From positions 3,100,001 to 3,164,000 of the forward strand of contig OY764868.1 of assembly GCA_963668545.1 (NCBI GenBank): a DNA stretch of 64,000 nucleotides, written 5' to 3'. Positions 41,616 to 50,500 of this stretch are shown one piece after another. Position 1 is the stretch's first letter; the number at the start of each line of letters is the position of its first letter. A model generated the notes under the pieces. It was not told the origin of the DNA. It made no database searches and saw only the letters and a list, made by a program, of their open reading frames with translations. This stretch comes from G963662265 sp963668545 (GTDB taxonomy: Bacteria; Spirochaetota; Spirochaetia; CADAEX01). A program made the position numbers and the translations under genes.

Positions 41616-43853
41616 CTATAAATCATTTTCATAAGCTGTAATAACAGTTAAATATGCTATTAAATATGAAAGGGTACTTTCAGCTCCCTGATTTCTGTTT
41701 ACCCCGGTGCTCTCAAGCCCGTCATTGCAGCCATATGTTTCGAAGTCATAGAGCGGCAGACGCAGGTCATTTTCTCCCAAAAACCACATAAATGACCTGA
41801 ACATTTTTTTAAGATACTGATTATCATTTGTAACAACATACGCCTGATTAAACATAAGAACCATTGCCATAGCATCAACAGGCTGCTGATCATACTGAGA
41901 TCTTATCTCCCCTTTTCTAAACCACCTGTCACTTCCTATCAGGGAAATGTATCCCTCTCTGAAAACTGTCTCATCAAGGAACTCCATTGATTCTTTTGCA
42001 GTTTTAAAAACCTCCTCATCCCCGATTATTTCAAAGGCCTGAAAAAGAGAAAAAGGTATAATTCCATTGTCATATGCAAGAACCGGTTCAAACCAGTGCC
42101 AGTTTGCACTCCTTTGATTCCTGTACATTTCAGTAATTTTAACTATCATATCCTTAAGTATGCTGATCATTTCTTCATCCCCCGGAAAGCGGTGAAGCCA
42201 ACTGCTGATTCCGAGCACAGTATTTGATATTCCCCTGAGTGAGGATAATTTTTTAAAATTGGGAGAAGCATTTAGAAACATCTCTTTTCCGATTTCAAAA
42301 TATGTATCATTCGGGGGATATCGGACAAGATTTCCCAGAGCCCAGATTGTTCTTCCGAATGAATCTTCAGACCCTATTTGATCAAGAAACCTCCTGTCAA
42401 AGCCTAGAAAATTCCTGAAAGTACCGTCATCATTCTGCATGTATTGAATATAACTTAAATAATATGACATTAGATCCAGAGCTTTTTGATCCTTCAGCAG
42501 ATTGTATGCCATTGTTCCCATCAAAAGTGCACGCGAATTATCATCCAGACAGTATCCATCTTTGAATCTGGGAATATTATACTTGGCATGCTGAATAATA
42601 CCAGTACTGTCTGTCAATCTTTTTATGTGGCTAAGATCAAACTTAGGCAGAAGCAAAGGATTGATAACAGAGTCTTCTTTTGTCACAGTATCAGGTTCTG
42701 TTTCAATAAGCCCGATCATAAGATTAAGATATTTAAGTCCTATCTCCGGCCATATTGTTTTTCTCCCGTAATCATAGGCGTTTTTTCTCAATGCAGCTAA
42801 TCTATGAGGGTTATCAAGTAATTCATTCAAAACTTTTGAAAGCTTAACAGAATCATTAAAATCGAAAAGTATCCCTCGGTTTTCAGCAAGAAGCTCCACA
42901 GCATGCCAGTAGGGGGTTGAAAGAACAGCAGCACCTGCTCCGATAGCATATGAAAGTGTACCGCTAGTTATCTGCGCCTCATTCAGATATGGAGTAACAT
43001 AAATATCTGCAGCTGAAAGATAACCAAGTAATTCTTCAGTACTCACAAAACGATCATCAAAATAAACATTCTCCATGAGATTATTTCTTCGCACCAGAAG
43101 TTTAAGATAATTTCGATATTCTTCTCCTGATACTCTTACTACTGCAGGATGGGTCTTTCCAAGTATTACATATAAAATATCAGGATGTTTATTTACAACT
43201 TCAGGAAGTGCGTTTATAACAGTCTCAATCCCCTTGTTTCTGCTTAAAAGGCCGAATGTTATCAAAGTTTTCTTTTTTTCGACATGAAACTTTTTTTTAT
43301 GATAGAGATTCTGCATAAAATCAAAATCAGGAACACCATGTTCTATAACCTCTATCTTCTCCACCGATATTTCATAAATACTTGTTAAAAAATCAACAGC
43401 GATTTTGCTCATTACAACTATTTTAGCAGCTCTTTTTCCTATCTCCCGGACAATATTCTTCTGATCATAGGACGGCTCCTGTAAAACTGTATGGAAAATT
43501 ACTAGAAGAGGGATCTTTAAACGATAAATAAGAGGTAAAATATAAACACCGCTATTTCCACCGAATATACCAAACTCATGCTGCAGAATACAAATATCAG
43601 CATCGCTGTAATTTATATACTTAACCGCTTCCAGATAATCCTGAGGATGATTTTGATTAATTACATGGGTAACATCTTTCGAATACTGGTATTCCTGATT
43701 AGGATCGTTTAAAGCTACAACAAAAGCATCTGCCTTAATATTTTTTTCTCTGTTATTATTAACCAGGGAATCAATCAGATTCATTGTAAATGTAGCAATA
43801 CCGCACTGACGGGGAGGATAATTCCCGATACATACAATTTTTAATTTTTTCAT
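41616..43853 (-). CDS. GT4 glycosyltransferase fused to a large alpha-helical domain
   Basis: 745 residues, about twice a normal GT4. Residues 1 to about 400 are the transferase: IGNYPPRQCGIATFTMNL opening, ITFGLLSRNKGIETVINALP, and a donor-site region NEAQITSGTLSYAIGAGAAV that keeps only part of the E-x7-E pattern. Residues about 410-745 are helical with CLDDNSRALLMGTMAYN, NFLGFDRRFLDQIGSEDSFG and a repeated Trp-rich helix pattern suggestive of an (alpha/alpha) toroid like six-hairpin glycosidases. The fusion may make and trim a glycan. First gene of the three-gene minus-strand group. Confidence 0.85.
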   Translation of the reverse strand: MKKLKIVCIGNYPPRQCGIATFTMNLIDSLVNNNREKNIKADAFVVALNDPNQEYQYSKDVTHVINQNHPQDYLEAVKYINYSDADICILQHEFGIFGGNSGVYILPLIYRLKIPLLVIFHTVLQEPSYDQKNIVREIGKRAAKIVVMSKIAVDFLTSIYEISVEKIEVIEHGVPDFDFMQNLYHKKKFHVEKKKTLITFGLLSRNKGIETVINALPEVVNKHPDILYVILGKTHPAVVRVSGEEYRNYLKLLVRRNNLMENVYFDDRFVSTEELLGYLSAADIYVTPYLNEAQITSGTLSYAIGAGAAVLSTPYWHAVELLAENRGILFDFNDSVKLSKVLNELLDNPHRLAALRKNAYDYGRKTIWPEIGLKYLNLMIGLIETEPDTVTKEDSVINPLLLPKFDLSHIKRLTDSTGIIQHAKYNIPRFKDGYCLDDNSRALLMGTMAYNLLKDQKALDLMSYYLSYIQYMQNDDGTFRNFLGFDRRFLDQIGSEDSFGRTIWALGNLVRYPPNDTYFEIGKEMFLNASPNFKKLSSLRGISNTVLGISSWLHRFPGDEEMISILKDMIVKITEMYRNQRSANWHWFEPVLAYDNGIIPFSLFQAFEIIGDEEVFKTAKESMEFLDETVFREGYISLIGSDRWFRKGEIRSQYDQQPVDAMAMVLMFNQAYVVTNDNQYLKKMFRSFMWFLGENDLRLPLYDFETYGCNDGLESTGVNRNQGAESTLSYLIAYLTVITAYENDL

Positions 43854-43935
43854 TATAATAAAGAATAGTTAAATATACCAATAATAGCAAATCAATTCTC
43901 TGAACATCTACAGTAACCTAATATTCACAGGTGAC

Positions 43936-43964
43936 TTGACAATAATATTAATAAGAACTACTCT
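43936..43964 (+). promoter_or_regulatory. Promoter of rex-serC-serA
   Basis: TTGACA (43936-43941), a 17-bp spacer and TACTCT (43959-43964). The -35 box is a perfect consensus, the -10 is weak. The Rex operator starts inside the -10 box. Confidence 0.65.
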
Positions 43965-43988
43965 ATCTGTGAAATTTTTCACAGATAG
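43963..43988. promoter_or_regulatory. Rex operator (26-bp perfect palindrome)
   Basis: Arms CTATCTGTGAAA and TTTCACAGATAG around a central TT. The core TGTGAA-ATTT-TTCACA at 43968-43983 equals the Rex consensus TGTGAA-N4-TTCACA known from Gram-positive bacteria. It overlaps the -10 box and the likely transcription start, so binding would repress its own operon. Confidence 0.9.
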
Positions 43989-43999
43989 TGCAGGAAAAT

Positions 44000-44629
44000 A
44001 TGGGGAAACAGATACCTGAACCTACAATTGAAAGACTTTGCAAGGTTTACAGCCTGCTTGGAAGGCTAAAGGATGAAGATATTGCAACAGTTTCATCCGC
44101 TGCAATAGAAAAGGAAACAGGAATACCGGCACATACAGTCAGAAAAGATATCAGCCAGCTTGGAAGTATAAAAAGCGGCAAGGAAGGATACAGAACAGAT
44201 GACCTTATGAAGCTGATCAGCATGACTTTCAGTTTTGAAATCCCCCTCAGGGCATGCATAGTGGGTCTTGATATGATGGGAAGCGCAATACTGAACAGCA
44301 CCCAGCTGAAAATTGCAGGCTATGAAATAGCTGCCGGGTTTGACAGCAATATCAACAGGATGGAGATGATGAACACAGACGTTCCCCTTTATCCGACATA
44401 TGAAATCCCGGAAAAAGTCAGGGAACTGTCTATTGATTTCGGCATTATTGCAGTCCCACCGGAAAAGGCAAAGGAAACAGCTGAAAAACTTATAAAGGGG
44501 GGAATAAAGGGAATAATCAACTATTCCCCGGTAATACTAAACCCTGAAAACAATATAATCGTAAGAAACATATATCTTACAGAGGAAATCAGACTTCTTT
44601 CGGCGCTGATTGCAACTGAAGATAAATAA
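44000..44629 (+). CDS. rex: Redox-sensing transcriptional repressor Rex (variant nucleotide loop)
   Basis: 209 residues from the ATG at 44000 (AGGA upstream); the frame opens at a GTG at 43988, but that lies within the operator. N-terminal winged helix: PEPTIERLCKVYSLLGRLK and AHTVRKDISQLG. The C-terminal Rossmann domain normally carries VGxGNLG; here it is IVGLDMMGSAI, with Asp replacing the second glycine of GxGxxG. AAGFDSN at the end of strand 2, FGIIAVPPEKA and the domain-swapped C-terminal helix are kept. Rex releases DNA when NADH rises; the altered loop could change this sensitivity. Followed 13 bp later by serC. Confidence 0.9.
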   Translation: MGKQIPEPTIERLCKVYSLLGRLKDEDIATVSSAAIEKETGIPAHTVRKDISQLGSIKSGKEGYRTDDLMKLISMTFSFEIPLRACIVGLDMMGSAILNSTQLKIAGYEIAAGFDSNINRMEMMNTDVPLYPTYEIPEKVRELSIDFGIIAVPPEKAKETAEKLIKGGIKGIINYSPVILNPENNIIVRNIYLTEEIRLLSALIATEDK

Positions 44630-44642
44630 AAGGAGAAGACAA

Positions 44643-45719
44643 ATGAAGAGAGTTTTTAACTTCGCAGCAGGTCCATCAACTTTACCGTTTGATGTATTAA
44701 AAAAATCACAGGAAGATCTTCTTGACTACAATGGATCAGGAATGTCTGTAATGGAAATGAGTCACAGATCAGCAGACTTTGACAAGATTGTAAAAGATGC
44801 TGAAAAACTCATGAGAGAGCTTCTTGAAATTCCAGACAACTACTCAGTAATGTTTCTTCAGGGAGGCGCGTCAACACAGTTTGCAATGATTCCGCTTAAC
44901 CTGTTCGGAAAAAACAAAAAAGCTGATTATATTGTTACAGGAGCATGGAGCAAAAAAGCTGCGGAAGAAGCTGCAAAATACGGTACTGCAAACATTATTG
45001 CTTCATCAGAAGATAAAAACTTCACATATATCCCGAAAACAGACAGCTTCTCAAAAGATGCTGATTATGTACATATTACAATGAATAACACAATCTACGG
45101 GACAAGATATACATGGATACCTGAAACAGGTGATATTCCTCTTGTTGCCGACATGTCTTCAAATATCATGTCTGAAAAAATTGATGTAACAAAATTTGCG
45201 GTAATCTATGCAGGGGCACAGAAAAATCTCGCACCTTCAGGTGTTACACTTGCAATTGTAAGAAACGACCTGCTGGGTAAACACATGGACATCACACCAA
45301 CCATGCTTCAGTACAAAATACATGCTGACAAAGGTTCTCTTTACAACACACCTCCCTGCTGGACAATCTATATACTCAAACTTGTTCTCGAATGGGCAAA
45401 ACAGCTTGGCGGGGTTGAAGTGCTTGAAAAGAACAACATAAAGAAAGCTGATCTTCTTTACAACTTCCTTGATTCATCAGATTTCTATTCCGGAACTGCT
45501 GAAAAAGAGGACAGATCACTGATGAATGTGCCTTTCGTTCTTCCGAAAGACGAACTCAATGAAAAATTCCTCGCAGGTGCAAAGGAAAACGGTCTTGTTG
45601 CACTCAAGGGACACAGGTCTGTAGGCGGGATGAGAGCCAGTATCTATAATGCCATGCCGTATGAAGGTGTTGAAAAACTTGTTGACTACATGAAAAAATT
45701 CGAAGGGGAAAATAAGTAA
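44643..45719 (+). CDS. serC: Phosphoserine aminotransferase
   Basis: 358 residues from the ATG at 44643, preceded by AAGGAG; the frame reaches 44610, inside rex. Fold-type I PLP enzyme: NFAAGPSTLPFDVL opening, FLQGGASTQFAMIPLN phosphate-binding loop, ADMSSNIMSEKIDV, and the PLP-lysine in IYAGAQKNLAPSGVT. It converts 3-phosphohydroxypyruvate to phosphoserine. The stop codon overlaps the serA start (TAATG). Confidence 0.96.
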   Translation: MKRVFNFAAGPSTLPFDVLKKSQEDLLDYNGSGMSVMEMSHRSADFDKIVKDAEKLMRELLEIPDNYSVMFLQGGASTQFAMIPLNLFGKNKKADYIVTGAWSKKAAEEAAKYGTANIIASSEDKNFTYIPKTDSFSKDADYVHITMNNTIYGTRYTWIPETGDIPLVADMSSNIMSEKIDVTKFAVIYAGAQKNLAPSGVTLAIVRNDLLGKHMDITPTMLQYKIHADKGSLYNTPPCWTIYILKLVLEWAKQLGGVEVLEKNNIKKADLLYNFLDSSDFYSGTAEKEDRSLMNVPFVLPKDELNEKFLAGAKENGLVALKGHRSVGGMRASIYNAMPYEGVEKLVDYMKKFEGENK

Positions 45720-46888
45720 TGGCGCGAATTCAGACCTTAAACAAGATCTCAAGCGTTGGTCTTGATGTACTTCCGAGAGAAAGCTATGAAATAGCATCTG
45801 AGCTCGCAAATCCTGATGCAATAATCCTGAGAAGCTTTAAAATGCATGACATGGAACTTCCTGAATCCCTTCTTGCTGTAGCAAGGGCAGGTGCTGGCGT
45901 CAACAACATACCTATAGAGAAATGCTCAGAAAAGGGGATTGTTGTATTCAATACACCGGGGGCAAATGCCAACAGTGTCAAGGAGCTTGTAATAGCCTCT
46001 CTTTTTCTTTCTTCCAGAAAGATTTCAGATTCAATTGAATGGTGCAAAGGACTTGCAGGAAACGGGGATGAAGTCCCTAAAATGGTTGAAAAAGGGAAAT
46101 CCATGTTTGCCGGTCCTGAAATTGCCGGCAAGAAACTTGGGGTAATCGGACTCGGGGCAATCGGTGTTATGGTTGCAAACGCGGCATCTGCTCTTGGAAT
46201 GACTGTAACAGGCTATGATCCTTTCATATCTGTTGAATCCGCATGGGGACTTTCAAGGGATGTAAGAAAGGGAATAAGCCTTGACAGCGTTATTGCAGAT
46301 TCCGATTATATTTCAGTCCATGTGCCTCTCAACGACAGTACAAAAGGACTTTTCAACAGAGACAAGTTCAGTATCATGAAAAAGAATGTAAGGCTTCTCA
46401 ACTTTGCACGGGGAGGACTTGTCAATAATGAAGACCTTAAACAGGCAATTGCAGATGAAGTTATCGCATGCTATGTTACCGATTTTCCGGATGATGAGCT
46501 TATAAAAATGGAAAATGTAGTAGCAATACCCCACCTCGGAGCATCTACAGCCGAAGCTGAAGAAAACTGCGCAAAGATGGCAGCAGAACAGCTGAAGGAT
46601 TTCCTTGAAACAGGAAATATCAAGAATTCAGTAAACTTCCCCGACTGCAGACTGGAGCTTAACGGCAGCAACAGGCTGCTTATCACAAACAGAAATATTC
46701 CGAATATTATCGGGCAGGTAACATCAATGCTTGCCGCAGACGGGATAAACATTTCAGAATATCTCAACAAGCATAAAAATGATTATGCATATAACATTAT
46801 TGATGTTGAATCAGAAATACCTGAAAACATCATCGACAAACTTAAAAGTATTGACGGAATAATTTCTGTAAGAATTATCAATAAATAA
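45719..46888 (+). CDS. serA: D-3-phosphoglycerate dehydrogenase
   Basis: 389 residues of the D-isomer-specific 2-hydroxyacid dehydrogenase family. Substrate loop ARAGAGVNNIPIEKCSEKG, NAD motif GVIGLGAIGVMVAN, catalytic Arg in NFARGGLVNNEDL, Glu in the following strand, and His in AIPHLGASTAEAEEN. A C-terminal ACT-type domain (about 320-389, NRNIPNIIGQVTSMLAADG) suggests serine feedback. Its placement under Rex would tie the NAD-dependent first step of serine synthesis to redox state. Confidence 0.95.
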   Translation: MARIQTLNKISSVGLDVLPRESYEIASELANPDAIILRSFKMHDMELPESLLAVARAGAGVNNIPIEKCSEKGIVVFNTPGANANSVKELVIASLFLSSRKISDSIEWCKGLAGNGDEVPKMVEKGKSMFAGPEIAGKKLGVIGLGAIGVMVANAASALGMTVTGYDPFISVESAWGLSRDVRKGISLDSVIADSDYISVHVPLNDSTKGLFNRDKFSIMKKNVRLLNFARGGLVNNEDLKQAIADEVIACYVTDFPDDELIKMENVVAIPHLGASTAEAEENCAKMAAEQLKDFLETGNIKNSVNFPDCRLELNGSNRLLITNRNIPNIIGQVTSMLAADGINISEYLNKHKNDYAYNIIDVESEIPENIIDKLKSIDGIISVRIINK

Positions 46889-47289
46889 TCTGCTTTTATT
46901 GAAAAAAGCTGTCAGGCCGTTCACTCATCTGGACGGCCTGATTTTTTTGACCATCACATGAGTTCTTGTTCATCAGTAATTGTGTCCAGGTGTTTGTTCC
47001 CGGAATAAAGCCGGGGAAATAAAAGGATATGATGTTAAGAAGCGGGGTTAACCGGAGTCACAGCACAAACAATATCTTTTCAGGGGGGGGAAAACAGGTT
47101 AAACAGTTTCAGGTTGCCTTTTGTATTCTACTGTGGTAATTTCAGAAAAGCGAATGCGGCAATATTCTGACAGTTAATCCAGGACATCATCTCCTGATAA
47201 CAGGAAACAGAGTCAGGAACTCCTCGGGCTCACTTTTTTTACTGAATAATATCTGCCGGAACCTGCATCTATTGGAGGCTAAACTGAAT
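46889..47289. other. Gene-free stretch after the serine operon
   Basis: Contains the serA terminator (46912-46948), an imperfect TTCCCGG/CCGGGGAA hairpin near 46997-47019, a run of eight G at 47083-47090, and the immunophilin RBS GGAGG at 47274-47278. No gene is seen. Confidence 0.6.
46912..46948 (+). terminator. Terminator of rex-serC-serA
   Basis: Stem TCAGGCCGT / ACGGCCTGA (46912-46920 with 46933-46941) followed by seven T residues. Confidence 0.93.
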
Positions 47290-48324
47290 ATGAAAATTTC
47301 ACATTTTCCATTAAAAGGAGTAATAATTCTTATGCTGTTTACACTACTGAGCATGTCTGCTTCATGCGGAACTGACAACAACCTTGAAGAGGGCCTTTAT
47401 GCGGAAATTGACACATCCAAAGGCAAAATTCTTCTGTCTCTCGAATCAGAAAAAACACCTATGACTGTTGCAAACTTTACAGGGCTTGCAGAAGGAAAGA
47501 TTGACGGCGGCCAGGGACAGGGAAAACCTTTCTACGACGGGCTCAAATTCCACAGAGTCATTGCTGACTTCATGATCCAGGGAGGATGCCCGAGAGGAAA
47601 CGGAACAGGAGGCCCCGGATATCAGTTCCCTGACGAATTTGATCCATCACTCAAACATACAGGCCCCGGTATTCTCTCAATGGCAAACTCAGGCCCCGGG
47701 ACCAACGGCAGCCAGTTCTTCATTACACATGTTGCCACACCATGGCTTGACGGCAAACATACAGTATTCGGCCATGTGGTTGAGGGACAGGATGTTGTCA
47801 ATAAAATTGCCCAGAATGACAAGATAAATAAAATCAAAATCATCAGGGTCGGAGAAAAGGCAGAAAATTTCAAAAATGACCAGAAAACATTTGATGACAT
47901 GGTGAAAAATCAGGAAAAACTTAAAGCTGCAAAATTCAGGGATAAAATTGAAAAAGATCTGATAACAATAAAAGAGAACTGGCCGGATGCTGAAAAAACC
48001 GATTCAGGCCTCATGTATATTGTAAGAAAGGAAGGAACAGGTTCTGCATCCCCCGTTATGGGAAGCAGGGTAAAAACACATTACGAAGGCAAATTCCTTG
48101 ACGGTCAGATCTTTGACAGCTCCTACCAGAGAGGGAAACCTCTTGAGTTCCAGGTCGGTCAGGTTATACAGGGATGGAATGAAGCTCTCATGGATATGAA
48201 AAAGGGGGAGAAAAGGACCCTTATCATTCCCCCTGAACTGGGGTACGGAAGCGCCGGTGCAGGCGGAGTAATCCCTCCGTATGCATACCTTGTATTTGAA
48301 GTGGAACTTATAGATTTTCAGTAA
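47290..48324 (+). CDS. Dual immunophilin lipoprotein: cyclophilin fused to FKBP
   Basis: 344 residues from the ATG at 47290, with GGAGG 11 nt upstream. A lipoprotein signal ends LSMSASC. Residues about 40-195 are a cyclophilin domain (GLKFHRVIADFMIQGGCPRG, SMANSGPGTNGSQFFITH, the catalytic Arg in FHRV). A charged helical linker (about 200-245) follows, then an FKBP domain (about 250-344; VKTHYEGKFLDGQIFDSS, FQVGQVIQGWNEALMDMKKG, IPPELGYG). Both halves are peptidyl-prolyl isomerases, so it is probably an envelope folding catalyst. The cyclophilin-linker-FKBP order matches the CFBP type described in Treponema. Confidence 0.93.
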   Translation: MKISHFPLKGVIILMLFTLLSMSASCGTDNNLEEGLYAEIDTSKGKILLSLESEKTPMTVANFTGLAEGKIDGGQGQGKPFYDGLKFHRVIADFMIQGGCPRGNGTGGPGYQFPDEFDPSLKHTGPGILSMANSGPGTNGSQFFITHVATPWLDGKHTVFGHVVEGQDVVNKIAQNDKINKIKIIRVGEKAENFKNDQKTFDDMVKNQEKLKAAKFRDKIEKDLITIKENWPDAEKTDSGLMYIVRKEGTGSASPVMGSRVKTHYEGKFLDGQIFDSSYQRGKPLEFQVGQVIQGWNEALMDMKKGEKRTLIIPPELGYGSAGAGGVIPPYAYLVFEVELIDFQ

Positions 48325-48332
48325 ATCACAGA

Positions 48333-49694
48333 ATGAAAAAAAGTAAAACTGTATTTGTCTGTGATATATGCGGACACGAAGAGGCTAAATGGGCAGGGAG
48401 ATGCCCCTCCTGCCAGAACTGGAACTGTTTTTCAGAAACTACAGTCAGGCAGGAAAAAGGGGGTAAAGTTTCCGGCAAAGCGGATGACGGGAAAGTCCTT
48501 AAAATATCAGAGATTAAATCATCATCTGCAGAGCCTCTGGATTCAGGAATAAACGAGATAAACAGAGTTCTGGGAGGGGGAATCATCCCGGGCTCTGTTG
48601 TTCTTATCGGAGGAGAGCCGGGAATCGGTAAATCCACACTGATGCTGCAGCTGTGCAGAACAGTTTCAAATTCCAAAAAAGTACTTTACATTTCTGGCGA
48701 GGAATCACCTTCCCAGATCAAGGGAAGGTCTGAACGTATTAATGGTCAAGAAGAAGGGAAGCTTGAACTTTTCTTCAATACTGAACTCAACTCAATAATG
48801 AAGGCAATCCGTTCATCCAGGGCAGATATTATTATCATTGATTCAATACAGACAATCTACAGCACAGAAATCGGGTCAGTACCCGGAACTGTAAGCCAGC
48901 TCAAATACTGCGCACAGGAACTGACTGACCTTGTCAAGCAGACTGAAGGAGCTCTCTTTTTCATCGCACATGTTACCAAAGAGGGGGTAATTGCCGGACC
49001 GAGAGTTGTCGAACACATGGTGGACACAGTCCTGTATTTCGAACATACAGGTAATGACCTGCGAGTTCTCAGAGCGGCAAAAAACAGGTTCGGATCTGTC
49101 GATGAACTGGGGTTGTTCAGAATGGGGGATAAGGGGCTGAAGCAGATAGGGGACCCGGAAAACGCCTTTCTTGTAAAAAGGGAGGGAGAGATTCCCCCCG
49201 GGGTTTGTATTGCCCCTGTCCATGAAGGTTCAAGAATATTCCTTGTAGAAATACAAGCACTCACAGTTCCTGCCAAGGGGGGGATATCCCGGATCTACTC
49301 AGACAGGATAGACAGCCAGAGGATATCAAGGATTTCTGCTGTTATTGAAAAACATGCATCACTTAAATTCTCGGACCAGGATATCTATATAAATGTTGCA
49401 GGTGGCATAAGGATAAGAGAGGTGGGGATTGAGCTCCCGGCTGCCCTTGCCCTTTATTCAGCAAGGACTGGAATACCTGTTCCCGAAGGAATAGCTTCAG
49501 CAGGAGAACTCTCACTTACAGGAGAGATCCTCCCGGTTTCTGCAGCAGACCGAAGGATAAACACAGCTTCAGGGTTCGGCATTAAAAAATTCTATACACC
49601 GGGAGCACTCTACCGCGATGAGAAAATAGAGACTTCGTACTCTGAGGTAAGGAATATAAAAGATGCTGTAAGGGACGTTTTCAACAGACAGTAG
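48333..49694 (+). CDS. radA: DNA recombination/repair protein RadA (Sms)
   Basis: 453 residues. An N-terminal C4 zinc finger (FVCDICGHE, GRCPSCQNWN), Walker A GGEPGIGKSTLML, the RadA-specific KNRFGS motif (AAKNRFGSVDELGLF), and a C-terminal Lon-like domain (IYINVAGGIRIREVGIELPA). It promotes branch migration during homologous recombination. It starts 8 bp after the immunophilin, so is probably co-transcribed. No clear terminator follows. Confidence 0.97.
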   Translation: MKKSKTVFVCDICGHEEAKWAGRCPSCQNWNCFSETTVRQEKGGKVSGKADDGKVLKISEIKSSSAEPLDSGINEINRVLGGGIIPGSVVLIGGEPGIGKSTLMLQLCRTVSNSKKVLYISGEESPSQIKGRSERINGQEEGKLELFFNTELNSIMKAIRSSRADIIIIDSIQTIYSTEIGSVPGTVSQLKYCAQELTDLVKQTEGALFFIAHVTKEGVIAGPRVVEHMVDTVLYFEHTGNDLRVLRAAKNRFGSVDELGLFRMGDKGLKQIGDPENAFLVKREGEIPPGVCIAPVHEGSRIFLVEIQALTVPAKGGISRIYSDRIDSQRISRISAVIEKHASLKFSDQDIYINVAGGIRIREVGIELPAALALYSARTGIPVPEGIASAGELSLTGEILPVSAADRRINTASGFGIKKFYTPGALYRDEKIETSYSEVRNIKDAVRDVFNRQ

Positions 49695-49711
49695 AAAGAC
49701 AAATAATAAGA

Positions 49712-49722
49712 GGGGACGGAGG
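49712..49722 (+). repeat. Left inverted end of the RAYT element
   Basis: GGGGACGGAGG, inside AAGAGGGGACGGAGGC, 18 bp after the radA stop codon. Confidence 0.75.
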
Positions 49723-49957
49723 CTTTGTTTTTTTCTATTCCGGCTGAAATAACTGCTTTTAAATGATTCAGGATTTTACCATTCAGGGAAAAGGAATACT
49801 GTTCAGGAAAACATGCAGAAAAAAAATTAAACTACTGAATAATCTAGAATATCACTCAATTGTTTAATTATTTAAGCAGAAACTCAATTCTATTAAATCA
49901 ATATTGAATATAAATAAAGATGGGGAATTTAATTATCAGATTCTGGAAGAAATTCTT

Positions 49958-50443
49958 TTATAACAACAATCCGGGAGGATCTATTATCTCATATACCTTG
50001 TTTTTAAGATAAGTTATTCCGCAATATATATAATCTTCAGGCTTTTCAACAAGACCTGCCCTTACAGGATTGTTATTTATATAATAATAAGCTGCGATAT
50101 AATGTCTCAGCGTTTCAAATATAACACTCTTAAACCTGTCATACCAGACATGTCCCTGATATCCGAAAAAGCTGTTAAACCTTACTGCAAAACAGCTTAA
50201 TATCCACTGCATGATTTTTGATAAATCAGTTTTGTGAAGCGGTTTAATAATAAGATGGATATGATTACTCATTATACAGAAGTTTTTCAGTTTGAATTTA
50301 AACCTTTTTTTAGCAGCTTTCAGGACATCAAGAAACATTTCCTTAATGTAATCTGGTTCAAAAATAAATTCACTTCGGTTTGACCTGGCTGTCACATGAT
50401 AAATTGCATTAACCTTTAATTGTCTTGGCCTTCTCATATTCAT
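49958..50443 (-). CDS. REP-associated tyrosine transposase (Y1/IS200-like, RAYT)
   Basis: 161 residues. Opening RRPRQLKVNAIYHVTARSNR, the metal-binding His-hydrophobic-His motif in MSNHIHLIIKPL, and the helix with candidate nucleophile Tyr near ETLRHYIAAYYYINNNPVRA. These match RAYT/Y1_Tnp single-strand transposases, usually single-copy and tied to short palindromic repeats. The YINNNPVRAGLV segment is a hallmark of the RAYT group. Length is typical. It appears intact. Confidence 0.9.
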   Translation of the reverse strand: MNMRRPRQLKVNAIYHVTARSNRSEFIFEPDYIKEMFLDVLKAAKKRFKFKLKNFCIMSNHIHLIIKPLHKTDLSKIMQWILSCFAVRFNSFFGYQGHVWYDRFKSVIFETLRHYIAAYYYINNNPVRAGLVEKPEDYIYCGITYLKNKVYEIIDPPGLLL

Positions 50444-50500
50444 AATAAACAGAAAGACTCAACAACTGCTTCAATTTTACAATGTTATTTCTGTAATAAT

